Below, piece after piece: positions 1 to 7,891 of a DNA stretch of 64,000 bases. A program made the position numbers and the translations under genes. Below the pieces are notes generated by a model. It ran no database searches and was not told the origin of the DNA. It worked only from the letters and a program-made list of their open reading frames with translations. Numbering within the stretch: position 1 is the stretch's first letter; every line of letters starts with the position of its first letter. The stretch is from Prochlorococcus sp. AG-436-M02. Its GTDB lineage: Bacteria; Cyanobacteriota; Cyanobacteriia; PCC-6307; Cyanobiaceae. The stretch covers positions 20,604 to 84,603 of the forward strand of contig QCPL01000006.1 in the NCBI GenBank assembly GCA_003212515.1. Reading direction: 5' to 3'.

Positions 1-59
1 ATTTTTAGCAGAGAATAACTAAAAAGCCTTTAACATTAGGAAGCATTATAAAAAACCAA

Positions 60-284
60 ATGACCAACTATGAGGCAAGTGATAAGCAGAAAGAACTAAT
101 GAATGATGCCTACAAAATAATTTCAAGAGTTCTCGCTGAATTGAGAGACGAAGGTCTCCCAGATGAAAAGATCTTTGAATTTGGTCAATCTCTTATTCGT
201 CACTACGACCCTATAGAACAAAAGCGCCTCGAGAAATTATCCGACGAGAAAGACGCCTTATTCAAAGAAGCCAATGATTTATAA
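60..284 (+). CDS. Small hypothetical protein (74 aa)
   Basis: I do not recognise this family. The ATG at 60 opens a 74-residue, highly charged, probably helical protein with no signal peptide or membrane segment; the C-terminal half is rich in Glu, Lys and Asp. Composition and codon use match the neighbours, and no competing frame exists, so it is probably a real cytoplasmic protein. The upstream context lies largely outside the window, so operon membership is unknown. Confidence 0.6.
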   Translation: MTNYEASDKQKELMNDAYKIISRVLAELRDEGLPDEKIFEFGQSLIRHYDPIEQKRLEKLSDEKDALFKEANDL

Positions 285-338
285 GCTTAAGAAAACAAGA
301 AAAGTTCATTATCATTAAAAGCTAACTAAAAAAGTTAA

Positions 339-473
339 CTATTCCCATGGCTGCTTAATTTGATCTGAATTACTTTCTTTCAAAAAACCAGTAAACCAAA
401 TCCAAATATAATATAGACCTGAAAGAGCCAAAAACACCAAAGCGCCAATCATAATTTTTTCTTGATAATCCAT
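339..473 (-). CDS. Small single-span membrane protein (44 aa)
   Basis: This short ORF starts at ATG 471-473 and stops at TAG 339-341. The translation begins MDYQEKIMIGALVFLALSGL, continues into an aromatic stretch (YYIWIWF) and ends in a polar tail, so it has one transmembrane helix from about residue 8 to 30. A good Shine-Dalgarno (AAGGAAA) lies about six bases upstream of the ATG on the minus strand, which argues for translation. The layout resembles the tiny thylakoid subunits of picocyanobacteria, but I cannot match it to a named Psb, Psa or Pet protein. Confidence 0.5.
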   Translation of the reverse strand: MDYQEKIMIGALVFLALSGLYYIWIWFTGFLKESNSDQIKQPWE

Positions 474-774
474 AAATTTCCTTTTTTTTTATTCCCAGAA
501 TCAATGGTAAGGATAAACGTGTAAATAAGCCATTTAGAGGCTAATTCACAAAGTCTTTGCAAAACTCTATTAACAAAGATAGGATGATAAATCTTAGACC
601 TTCTATAGCTTATTAAAAAGCCTCAATTTCATTAGCTTGTATTAAGAGTCACTAGGGAAGCGAAGCAAATCCCATCTAGAAGAGAAGATAAGCAAATCCC
701 ATCTGATAAGTATAAGCTTGCCCTAACTATTAAACTTATTGTTAAAGGAGTCTTGCAAAAAATTAACAAGTACG
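474..774. other. Intergenic region, AT-rich, with one direct repeat
   Basis: No credible coding sequence is visible. The stretch contains a 15-bp direct repeat (separate entry) and probably the promoter of the downstream ncRNA. The rest is A/T-rich and shows no strong hairpin. Confidence 0.5.
663..704. repeat. 15-bp direct repeat, two copies, 27-bp period
   Basis: AAGCAAATCCCATCT occurs exactly at 663-677 and again at 690-704, separated by 12 bases. The pair sits about 80 bp upstream of the Yfr2-like RNA. A regulator-binding repeat or a remnant of a local duplication are both possible; nothing in the sequence decides between them. Confidence 0.8.
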
Positions 775-782
775 TAATTATT

Positions 783-884
783 ATGCTTGTGAGGAGTTGG
801 CTTCACTAGATGGTGGAAACAACTAGGTAACACCTTCTATGGAGCTTAATAAAAAGGCTGCCTATAATGGGCAGCCTTTTTATT
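783..884 (+). ncRNA. yfr2: Probable Yfr2-family cyanobacterial ncRNA
   Basis: A non-coding segment contains the GGAAACA loop motif (815-821) in a hairpin whose arms are about 808-815 and 831-838 with one mismatch. It ends in a strong rho-independent terminator at 853-882. A conserved GGAAACA loop followed by a terminator is the signature of the Yfr2-5 family of abundant small RNAs in marine picocyanobacteria. The 5' end is not determined; 783 is a guess based on the start of the G-rich 5' segment. No good ORF overlaps it. Confidence 0.65.
853..882 (+). terminator. Rho-independent terminator
   Basis: AAAGGCTGCC (853-862) pairs perfectly with GGCAGCCTTT (870-879), with a short AT-rich loop and a T-rich tail. 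It ends the Yfr2-like RNA. Confidence 0.85.
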
Positions 885-1353
885 AGTAAATTTCTTTGTT
901 AGGGAGTCTTGGTAGATCACAAAGACTCCCAACTATCAGAACCAAATAAAATAGTGTGAGGAGTCCATAAGGCTCTGATAATTAATATCTAAACGATCTC
1001 GTGCAATAAATAAAGAATTTAAAGTTAATTAATATTGAAAGTCTGACACATCATAGTGAGCTTCAAAAAGGCCTATAGGAAAGACTTGATAAGCCATGGA
1101 ATCCGGGGGGAGGTCCATTGAATCTCAAATGTTTTTTTCCAAAAGCTTCCTTTTCTTAAATCACTCTATAAAAAACCTTTTTTCTTTAGAAACGAACAAA
1201 TGATCGGAATGCTTCTAAAGCAATGCTGTTGAAATCCAAGCAAAAGACCTGAGAATTATGATTTGCCTTTAATTACTGCATTGCTATAAATTCTGAAAAC
1301 GATGGTTTTATTTGATGTATACCTGTTAATGTGGAACATTGATTAATTTTCTT
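885..1353. other. Long intergenic region with hairpin and Yfr1-like motif
   Basis: No convincing ORF. A perfect 9-bp hairpin lies at 902-910/922-930 (GGGAGTCTT with AAGACTCCC). At 954-964 the plus strand reads GTGTGAGGAGT, whose complement ACTCCTCACAC equals the ultraconserved Yfr1 motif. A short G-run occurs near 1105-1113. The last part should hold the rpsU promoter and leader. Confidence 0.5.
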
Positions 1354-1533
1354 TTGACTCAAGTAATAGTTGGCGAAAACGAAGGCGTTGAATCTGCACT
1401 GCGTAGATTTAAACGGGAAGTTTCAAAAGCTGGAATATTTAATGAGCTGAAGCGCATTCGTCATCACGAAACACCAGTAGAGAAATACAAAAGAAAGCAA
1501 AGGCTTAAAAACAGAACAAGACGTCGCAAGTAA
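1354..1533 (+). CDS. rpsU: 30S ribosomal protein S21
   Basis: This is a small, very basic protein of the bS21 family. It shows the [15 protein letters not shown] and [12 protein letters not shown] blocks and a basic tail (KNRTRRRK). S21 joins the 30S platform and assists translation initiation. The start is uncertain: I chose the TTG at 1354, which gives the family-typical [12 protein letters not shown]-terminus (59 aa). A TTG at 1339 adds five residues and has a GTGGA close upstream. No ATG is available. Confidence in identity is high and in the start moderate. Confidence 0.93.
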   Translation: MTQVIVGENEGVESALRRFKREVSKAGIFNELKRIRHHETPVEKYKRKQRLKNRTRRRK

Positions 1534-1786
1534 ATTACTTTTTCATAAAAGTAAATCCTTTAACATTTGCAATGAAGGTCTAATTCTTAGTTAGAGAAAA
1601 GAATTGTCAAACCTTTTCATATATAATTGACATCAATTTAAACTATCATTTGACTACAGTTAGTTGCTAGAGTTAATAGTTATAATGCGTAAAAACAACT
1701 TAAAGGGTTTAGATAAAAGATATATTATTAGTTTAAATTAGATTAAACAAAAGAGTTTCATAATTCTTATTAGCATTCAAAAAAAA

Positions 1787-2086
1787 TCAATAATCTTGAT
1801 TAAGCAAACTAATAAGCTCTTCTGATGAAAGTCCAGGCTTGTAATTCCAAGTCATTCCATACTTCTCTCTCCAAGGACCAAAGACTTTATATAGAACAGA
1901 TGCACTTTCCGCCTTACATATCACGGTCCCAGTTCCATCTTGTGGGGTATGTACCCAGGCAATTCTTTCATATCCCTCAAGTGCCTCATCAGATTTTCCA
2001 CTTTCAACATATTCTTTTAAAGCCTGACCAGCAAAAGTTTGATACTCAGAAGATTGAAAGCACCAAGTAACTACATAAAGCTGCAT
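1787..2086 (-). CDS. DUF3303-family protein (99 aa)
   Basis: The protein begins MQLYVVTWCFQSS and has aromatic and Gly motifs (GTGTVICKAES, KYGMTWNYKPGLS) typical of the DUF3303 ferredoxin-like-fold family common in marine cyanobacteria. The ATG is at 2084-2086. There is no signal peptide or membrane span. Function is unknown; such small alpha/beta proteins are usually cytoplasmic. It stands alone, with AT-rich gaps on both sides, so it is probably monocistronic. Confidence 0.8.
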   Translation of the reverse strand: MQLYVVTWCFQSSEYQTFAGQALKEYVESGKSDEALEGYERIAWVHTPQDGTGTVICKAESASVLYKVFGPWREKYGMTWNYKPGLSSEELISLLNQDY

Positions 2087-2210
2087 TTTAGAAATAAATA
2101 CAGAGAAAATTTACTTCTAATATAATTAGAAAATCAACTAATACCAAAGTAAAAATAAAAGAAAACCCTAATCTAAGAACAAAGGATTCTGTAAAACCTT
2201 GATGACCAAG

Positions 2211-2528
2211 TCATCCTTTAAACCAACCCTTTAACTTTCGTTGAATTGATGAAATTCTTAGAAGTGCTTGTCTCCCTGAACTAGCAAGCGAATACCTAAC
2301 GGCCTTCCCAGATTTAAACATTGCTTCGCTAATGGCTTTTGCTCTAAGAAGTTCTTGCTGAAAAGCTCTATTAACAGCCCTTTCTGCATCAACATTTGCT
2401 AATTGAGCTTGTTTTGCTAGACGTTGAGTCTTTGATTTTGGTATTACAGTTAAAACACTCTCCTCCTCAGCCCAACGGAGTAGCCAAGGGCGTGTTGACT
2501 TTGAAAGAGTGGAAGATTTCTTAGGCAT
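2211..2528 (-). CDS. Conserved hypothetical basic protein (105 aa)
   Basis: Starting at the ATG at 2526-2528, the protein is strongly basic and helical, with an Ala/Arg-rich middle (NVDAERAVNRAFQQELL) and a C-terminus ending RKLKGWFKG. A GTG at 2549 would add seven residues, but its AGAAGG Shine-Dalgarno abuts it without spacing, so the start is not settled. I do not recognise a domain. The charge pattern would fit nucleic-acid or membrane-surface binding, but that is inference only. Confidence 0.65.
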   Translation of the reverse strand: MPKKSSTLSKSTRPWLLRWAEEESVLTVIPKSKTQRLAKQAQLANVDAERAVNRAFQQELLRAKAISEAMFKSGKAVRYSLASSGRQALLRISSIQRKLKGWFKG

Positions 2529-2549
2529 TTGATCTATTTCTATGTTCAC

Positions 2550-2916
2550 CCTTCTCAGGATGAGTCTTAAAGTGCCATATCTACCTAAAAAGTTGCTCTC
2601 TGAAATTTCCTTTATTAATACTTAAAGAAAAATCACTCTAAAAATCAACCCACTATCAGGTAGAAAGTGCTAGATCATTAACTTTGTTTTTAATCTATAC
2701 CAGCACAATATATCTCTGAACCTAACCCATCAAGAGAGAGGATTGTTCAGCAAAAGCCAAAAATAAAGGGAAAGATTCGCCGAGATGGCACACGCAACAG
2801 CAACAAGCTTCATTTTCTATATTTAAGAGGGTTGCTCTTCCAATCCAGCCAAGAGATTGCTTACCTGGCGAGTTTTTATGTCTATTTCAAGACAGATTTA
2901 AAGACGCAGAGCTGAC
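2550..2916. other. Intergenic region with a possible 27-aa ORF
   Basis: Apart from the short minus-strand ORF at 2730-2813 (separate entry) I see no gene, tRNA or classic terminator. The segment at 2780-2880 is richer in G+C than its surroundings and could hold an untranslated RNA, but I cannot name one. Confidence 0.4.
2730..2813 (-). CDS. Possible 27-aa hydrophobic peptide
   Basis: ATG 2811-2813 to TGA 2730-2732 encodes a peptide beginning MKLVAVACAISANLSLYFWL and ending LLNNPLS. It is almost entirely hydrophobic and could form one membrane helix. An in-frame TAG lies just upstream, so this is the full ORF. No good Shine-Dalgarno is visible and no known Psb, Psa or Pet subunit matches, so it may be chance. 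Confidence 0.25.
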   Translation of the reverse strand: MKLVAVACAISANLSLYFWLLLNNPLS

Positions 2917-3258
2917 TTAGTTAGAGAAATAGAGCAGTCCATTTCGGCATTTCTTAAGACGCGCTCTAACCTCTTTCAAATCATTCATTCTTGGTAAATC
3001 CGCAGATGTAATCCCTTCAGGCATAACAAGTTCATCATCCCTATCTAATCGAACATTCTCCGCAAACCAAGTTCCATTTCCTTCTAGAAATGCTCTACAA
3101 AAAATTGTTTTTGTTTCAGATTCATATTTTTGTTCAATCCTCCAGTCTCTATGCAAATCAATCACCGTAAAAGTATCAAGTCCAGCATCAGCATTATGCG
3201 CAACAACAAGGGATGTAAGCATATAAGTTGCTAGAAACCTTGTTAGGCGCTTTTGCAT
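2917..3258 (-). CDS. Secreted/periplasmic hypothetical protein (113 aa)
   Basis: From the ATG at 3256-3258 the protein opens with a classical signal peptide: basic MQKRLTR, a hydrophobic core (FLATYMLTSLVVA), then Ala-rich residues before AGLDTF. The mature part of about 90 residues has two Cys (in FCRAF and KKCRN) that could form a disulfide. Function is unknown. It starts 23 nt downstream of tRNA-Lys on the same strand, and the longer reading frame upstream runs through the tRNA and should not be used. Confidence 0.65.
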   Translation of the reverse strand: MQKRLTRFLATYMLTSLVVAHNADAGLDTFTVIDLHRDWRIEQKYESETKTIFCRAFLEGNGTWFAENVRLDRDDELVMPEGITSADLPRMNDLKEVRARLKKCRNGLLYFSN

Positions 3259-3281
3259 GCTCTTACAAGATTTTTCAAAAA

Positions 3282-3353
3282 TGGGTCGCCTGAGATTCGA
3301 ACTCAGGACCAGCCGGTTAAAAGCCGGATGCTCTACCGCTGAGCTAGCGACCC
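3282..3353 (-). tRNA. trnK: tRNA-Lys (UUU)
   Basis: The minus strand folds into a 72-nt cloverleaf. The acceptor begins GGGTCGC and pairs with GCGACCC, the D arm contains AGCTCAGCGGTAGAGC, the anticodon loop is CTTTTAA (anticodon TTT), and the T arm contains GTTCGAATC. The discriminator base is A and no CCA is encoded. Confidence 0.95.
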
Positions 3354-3559
3354 ACACTTTTGAACCTTAAAGGTCCACAACGAAGTTGTCACGCGACAAT
3401 CTTCATATGAAAAAGGATTATATGCATATATAGGTACTTGTTAAACAAATAAAAATTCACCCGCGCAAACATTTCCCAACGCTTGATTAAATGAATTCAC
3501 TTAAAAATGACAAATATGCCACTCTTGAATGTAAAATCACGACGAAATAACTCATCTCC

Positions 3560-3682
3560 ATGCTAAACCTCTTTGTTATAACTCTTCCAATCCTTGCTGC
3601 AGTTACTTGGGTGGTATTCAACATTCAAGGACCTGCTAGAGAACAATGGAATCGTCAGTTTGACGACAACAGTCCTTTCTAA
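3560..3682 (+). CDS. psbY: Photosystem II protein Y (40 aa)
   Basis: ATG at 3560 gives a 40-residue protein starting [20 protein letters not shown], a single transmembrane helix, followed by [16 protein letters not shown]. The N-terminal membrane span followed by a FNIQ-PAREQ-RQF motif is characteristic of PsbY in picocyanobacteria, a peripheral subunit of photosystem II near cytochrome b559. It precedes trmFO by 24 nt and may be cotranscribed with it. Confidence 0.85.
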   Translation: MLNLFVITLPILAAVTWVVFNIQGPAREQWNRQFDDNSPF

Positions 3683-3706
3683 GCTTTATCTAAAAAATTT
3701 ATTTTT

Positions 3707-5095
3707 TTGAGGCCATCTCCCCATTTATTAGTAGTTGGTGCAGGTCTGGCAGGTTCAGAAGCTGCATGGCAAATTGCCAGGGCAGGTATTCCTGTCAAAT
3801 TAATTGAAATGAAACCTCATTTGAGGTCTCCGGCTCATCACTCAAATAATTTTGCGGAACTTGTCTGTAGCAACAGTTTTGGATCTCTTAACAGTGATCG
3901 AGCCTCAGGCCTCCTTAAAGAAGAGCTTAGACAGTTAGATTCATTTATCATTAAAACGGCTGATAAATATGCTGTGCCTGCAGGAGGTGCTCTGGCTGTT
4001 GATAGAAGTAAATTTAGCCATTTCGTAACTCAAGAAATATCAAAACACCCATTAATTACTGTTGAAAGGAAGGAAAGTAAATTTCTACCAACTGAAGATC
4101 AAATCACTGTCATAGCATCCGGTCCTCTTACTAGTGATCACTTAGCAAACGATCTGAGAGAATTTACAGGTCTTGAAGAATGCCACTTCTTTGATGCAGC
4201 GAGTCCAATAATTGAAGGTGAAAGTATTGATCTTTCTTTGGCATTTAAAGCAAGCCGTTATGACAAGGGAGATGCTGACTACATAAATTGTCCAATGAAT
4301 AAAGAAGAATATCTTTCTTTTAGAGAGGCTTTACTAAAAGCTGAGCAGGCAGAAGTGAAAGGGTTTGACAAAGAATCTGCTGCATTTTTTGAAGGATGCC
4401 TGCCAATAGAAGAATTAGCAAGAAGAGGAGTAGATACGATGAGATATGGTCCTCTGAAACCAATTGGCCTATGGGATCCAAGATGGGGTGATTTGAATGA
4501 TAAAGAGCTAAGAAAAGCAAAAAGAGCTTATGCAATAGTTCAACTCAGACAAGAAGATAACGATGGCAGACTCTGGAACTTAGTTGGATTTCAAACAAAC
4601 TTGAAATGGGGAGAACAAAAAAGAATTCTTCGCTTAATTCCTGGGTTGCAAAATGCAGATTTCATACGTTTTGGAGTAATGCATCGAAACACATTCCTTG
4701 AATCGCCAAAGCTTTTAGATCCGACTCTTCAATTTAGAAAAAGATCAAAACTTCTTGCTGCTGGTCAAATTACTGGTACTGAAGGCTATACAGCTGCTGT
4801 AGCAGGGGGATGGTTAGCAGGAACAAATGCAGCTTTATTAGCAATGAGCCGTGACCCCATAACACTTCCAAGAACAACTATGATAGGAGCACTAATTGAT
4901 TTTATAAGTAATCTAAAATCAACAGAGAAGTTAAACCGGAAAAATCATTTCCAGCCAATGCCTCCTAATTTTGGCCTTTTACCTGACTTAGACCTACGAA
5001 TACGTGACAAACGTTGTCGTTATGGTGCTTACCGTGATAGAGCATTAAAAGAGATCAAAACGATTAAAAAATCAATGAAAATCTCTTCCACCTAA
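3707..5095 (+). CDS. trmFO: tRNA (uracil-54-C5)-methyltransferase, folate/FAD-dependent
   Basis: TrmFO uses methylenetetrahydrofolate and FAD to make m5U54 in the tRNA T loop. The protein opens with a Rossmann FAD motif ([13 protein letters not shown], about residues 9-21), then the family blocks [16 protein letters not shown] and [11 protein letters not shown]. Near the C-terminus is [12 protein letters not shown]. The 462-aa length fits the family. The start is TTG at 3707; no ATG is available nearby in frame. It follows psbY closely and precedes crtH by 15 nt, suggesting a transcription unit. Cytoplasmic. Confidence 0.95.
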   Translation: MRPSPHLLVVGAGLAGSEAAWQIARAGIPVKLIEMKPHLRSPAHHSNNFAELVCSNSFGSLNSDRASGLLKEELRQLDSFIIKTADKYAVPAGGALAVDRSKFSHFVTQEISKHPLITVERKESKFLPTEDQITVIASGPLTSDHLANDLREFTGLEECHFFDAASPIIEGESIDLSLAFKASRYDKGDADYINCPMNKEEYLSFREALLKAEQAEVKGFDKESAAFFEGCLPIEELARRGVDTMRYGPLKPIGLWDPRWGDLNDKELRKAKRAYAIVQLRQEDNDGRLWNLVGFQTNLKWGEQKRILRLIPGLQNADFIRFGVMHRNTFLESPKLLDPTLQFRKRSKLLAAGQITGTEGYTAAVAGGWLAGTNAALLAMSRDPITLPRTTMIGALIDFISNLKSTEKLNRKNHFQPMPPNFGLLPDLDLRIRDKRCRYGAYRDRALKEIKTIKKSMKISST

Positions 5096-5110
5096 GGACT
5101 GCCTACAGCA

Positions 5111-6676
5111 ATGAACATAGATACTAAAAATCTTAAAAATAAAGATTTCTTATGGGATGCAATCGTTATAGGTTCTGGAATTGGCGGACTAGTTACTGCA
5201 ACTCAACTAGCGGCAAAAGGAGCAAAGGTATTAGTTCTTGAAAGATACACTATCCCAGGAGGGAGCAGTGGGGCCTTTCATCGAGAAGGCTATACATTTG
5301 ATGTTGGTGCATCCATGATTTTCGGGTTTGGAGAAGAAGGCTACACCAATCTGCTAACAAGAGCGCTCGCTGATATAGGGGAAAAATGTGAAACTATTCC
5401 TGATCCAGTTCAACTTGCTTATCATCTTCCTAATGGACAAGAGGTTGTTGTAAATAAAGATTTTGATCAATTCATTTCAAACCTAACTTCTCTATTCCCT
5501 CATGAAGAGGCTGGAATAAAAGCTTTCTATGAAAAATGCTGGAAAGTCTTCAATTGCCTTGATTCAATGCCTCTATTATCAATCGAAGACCCTGCATACT
5601 TAGCTAAAGTTTTCTTCAAAGCGCCATTATCATGTCTAGGTCTTGCCCGATGGTTGCCATTCAATGTTGGTGATATCGCTCGTCGTTATATAAAAGATGA
5701 GAGCCTGCTGAACTTTATAGATATCGAATGTTTTTGCTGGTCGGTAATGCCTGCAGAAAAAACTCCAATGATAAATGCTGGCATGGTTTTTTCTGATCGC
5801 CATGCAGGTGGGATTAACTATCCCAAAGGAGGAGTTGGAGTTATCGCTGAGAAATTAGTTCAGGGGCTAAAAGCAAAGGGAGGAGAAATAGCCTACAAGT
5901 CACGGGTAACAAAGATTATTGTAGAAGGGAGAAGAGCCGTTGGTGTCAAGATAGCAACAGGAAGCAGCTTCTATGCACGTACAATAATTTCCAACGCAAC
6001 TCGTTGGGACACTTTTGGTGGCGAAGGAGTCAAAGAAGCACTGATAGAGAAAGAGAAGGTTCCGACTAGTGAAAAGAGATGGAGAAATCGCTATCAACCT
6101 TCTCCTTCTTTTCTATCCATTCATCTTGGAGTTGAACGAACATGTATTCCTGATGATTCTCACTGCCATCATTTAATTCTCAACCAATGGGAAGAGATGG
6201 AAGCTGAGCAAGGAGTGGCTTTCATTTCTATACCAACATTATTAGACAAATCCCTAGCACCAAAAGACCGCCATATTATCCACGCATTCACACCTTCCTC
6301 CCTCTCAGAATGGAAAGAATTGGAACCATCAAGTTATGCAAAGAAAAAACAACTTGACTGTAATCGTCTAATATCAAAAATCGAACAAGTTTTCCCAGAA
6401 CTGAAAAATAATATTGTTCACCAAGAGATTGGAACTCCTAAAAGTCATCGACGTTTTTTAGGACGGCACAATGGTAGTTATGGTCCAATACCTAAGATGA
6501 GACTTCCAGGCCTTTTACCAATGCCTTTTAATAGCACAGCCATTCAAGGACTCTATTGTGTAGGCGACTCATGTTTCCCAGGACAAGGTCTAAATGCCGT
6601 GGCTTTTAGTGGCTTTGCTTGTGCTCATAAGATAGGGGCCGAATTAGGTATTAACGCATGGTCTCTTCCAAGCTAA
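5111..6676 (+). CDS. crtH: Carotenoid (prolycopene) cis-trans isomerase
   Basis: CrtH/CRTISO converts poly-cis-lycopene to all-trans-lycopene, upstream of the cyclases that make carotenes for the photosystems. The 521-aa flavoprotein shows an N-terminal dinucleotide motif (VIGSGIGGLVTATQL, about residues 20-34), LERYTIPGGSSGAF, and the C-terminal VGDSCFPGQGLNAVAFSG block of the phytoene desaturase superfamily. Length and motifs fit CrtH rather than CrtP/CrtQ. It follows trmFO by 15 nt on the same strand and converges with the hupE-like gene. Confidence 0.9.
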   Translation: MNIDTKNLKNKDFLWDAIVIGSGIGGLVTATQLAAKGAKVLVLERYTIPGGSSGAFHREGYTFDVGASMIFGFGEEGYTNLLTRALADIGEKCETIPDPVQLAYHLPNGQEVVVNKDFDQFISNLTSLFPHEEAGIKAFYEKCWKVFNCLDSMPLLSIEDPAYLAKVFFKAPLSCLGLARWLPFNVGDIARRYIKDESLLNFIDIECFCWSVMPAEKTPMINAGMVFSDRHAGGINYPKGGVGVIAEKLVQGLKAKGGEIAYKSRVTKIIVEGRRAVGVKIATGSSFYARTIISNATRWDTFGGEGVKEALIEKEKVPTSEKRWRNRYQPSPSFLSIHLGVERTCIPDDSHCHHLILNQWEEMEAEQGVAFISIPTLLDKSLAPKDRHIIHAFTPSSLSEWKELEPSSYAKKKQLDCNRLISKIEQVFPELKNNIVHQEIGTPKSHRRFLGRHNGSYGPIPKMRLPGLLPMPFNSTAIQGLYCVGDSCFPGQGLNAVAFSGFACAHKIGAELGINAWSLPS

Positions 6677-6687
6677 TCAGGAAGCTT

Positions 6688-7320
6688 TTAGAAGATAACA
6701 CTAGATGTAAGAGTCAGGCCCGACACGAAAAGAATCCCTAATATTATTTTCTTAAACTGCCAAAAGTTTTTAAAGATAAATCTTCCACAGTAAATAATAA
6801 ATATCTCAACTAGAAGAACCCCAATGAAATAACTAATTAATGGCGTTGGTTCAAGTCCGATCATTGCCTTAGCTAATACAAAGCCATGGCAGGCAATAGA
6901 TATAGGAATAACTACAAGTGGCAATCTTTTCAATGCCACTAATACAGAAAAAATTATACTAACTCCCATTAAAATCTCTGACCCGGGGAAAATAGGTAGA
7001 AATAGGGAAGCAATCCCGCTCAACAATCCCAAGGTTATCAAGAAAGGGACTCTTATCAAAGGAGACAACCCGCCTAATAGGCCTACAGATATAAAAAAAA
7101 GCAAATGATCAAGCCCAAGTATTGGATGAGCTAGACCGCTTATAAAAGCCTGAAAAAGATTCAAATTCTCTCGTTCACCTTCCCAAGGGTGGTGAGCTAA
7201 AACTGGAACTGAAGTAAAAGTAAAAGCAAAAAATAAAAGCGAAAATCCTAAAATAAAAACAATTTCGTTTTTAATAAACTTAAAAAATTGGTTCTCAGAA
7301 AGTTGCATCATCATTTTCAT
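6688..7320 (-). CDS. hupE: HupE/UreJ-family membrane protein (candidate Ni/Co permease)
   Basis: From the ATG at 7318-7320 this is a polytopic membrane protein of about 210 aa. A signal-like helix ends in VLAHHPWEGE, followed by the family-defining HPILGLDHLLFF motif with its conserved His and Asp, and five further helices. HupE/UreJ proteins are secondary nickel or cobalt transporters; the His/Asp motif is the metal site. Marine picocyanobacteria need Ni for Ni-SOD and Co for B12, but the substrate here is inferred. It lies 13 nt downstream of the queD-like gene and is probably cotranscribed. Confidence 0.82.
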   Translation of the reverse strand: MKMMMQLSENQFFKFIKNEIVFILGFSLLFFAFTFTSVPVLAHHPWEGERENLNLFQAFISGLAHPILGLDHLLFFISVGLLGGLSPLIRVPFLITLGLLSGIASLFLPIFPGSEILMGVSIIFSVLVALKRLPLVVIPISIACHGFVLAKAMIGLEPTPLISYFIGVLLVEIFIIYCGRFIFKNFWQFKKIILGILFVSGLTLTSSVIF

Positions 7321-7333
7321 ACTAGTCAATATC

Positions 7334-7822
7334 TTAAGAAGGATTAGCTTCAAAAGAGTTAAACCAATCAGGGATTGATTCAAAATATGCAGAATTGAAA
7401 TTATTTTCACTTGCTTTTGTTCTAGAACAGCAAGTTCGTCCAGCATCCCTTTTCAACAAAATTTGATTTGCCCATTCCCAAACTAATCTTGCAGTAGATT
7501 CCATTCCCACATTCTCCATTATACGAAGATCCAAAGCCTTCTCAGCATGTAATTTTTCCCAACAAGGTATAAGAGGATCATCCCTATTAACAAGAAAAGT
7601 ATGGTCAAATTGCTCTTTCAATTTTTCATCTAATAAAGTAAGCCTAGAAAAGTCAACAACAAATCCATGTTGATCTAATTCCTTAGCTTTAAACCAAAAC
7701 GTAAAACTCCTACTGTATCCATGTACGAAGCTACAATGACCTGAATGCTTCCATTGTCTATGGCAACATGGATAGCCTTCAAAATGCTTCCTGCAGCTAA
7801 AACCAGTAATTTGATTAGTCAT
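7334..7822 (-). CDS. 6-pyruvoyl/6-carboxy-tetrahydropterin synthase-like protein
   Basis: This is a T-fold PTPS/QueD homologue (162 aa). GHCSFVHGYSRSF matches the active-site segment that normally reads C-x-x-x-HGH; the catalytic Cys position is kept, but the second zinc His is Tyr here. FDHTFLV carries the catalytic His, and NVGMESTARLVWEWANQ matches the conserved helix. QueD makes 6-carboxytetrahydropterin for queuosine, and PTPS makes pterin cofactors. With HGY instead of HGH the exact activity is uncertain. It is divergent from hisIE and heads a pair with hupE. Confidence 0.8.
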   Translation of the reverse strand: MTNQITGFSCRKHFEGYPCCHRQWKHSGHCSFVHGYSRSFTFWFKAKELDQHGFVVDFSRLTLLDEKLKEQFDHTFLVNRDDPLIPCWEKLHAEKALDLRIMENVGMESTARLVWEWANQILLKRDAGRTCCSRTKASENNFNSAYFESIPDWFNSFEANPS

Positions 7823-7891
7823 CTAACTCGTACTTGAGGTAACTCAATAAAAAGATGATTGAAATCAATGTTTTCTTTATTCATTAAGAAT

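Noticed and set aside
900..975. Complete canonical Yfr1 gene on the minus strand
   Set aside because: The core motif is present, but the hairpin lies 23 bases away and lacks a T-tract, and no clear 5' hairpin precedes the motif; kept only as a finding.
1825..2070. 81-aa plus-strand ORF
   Set aside because: Exact antisense shadow of the DUF3303 gene with no protein-like features.
3259..3357. N-terminal extension of the secreted protein at 2917-3258
   Set aside because: The extension reads through tRNA-Lys; the internal ATG with a signal peptide is the sensible start.
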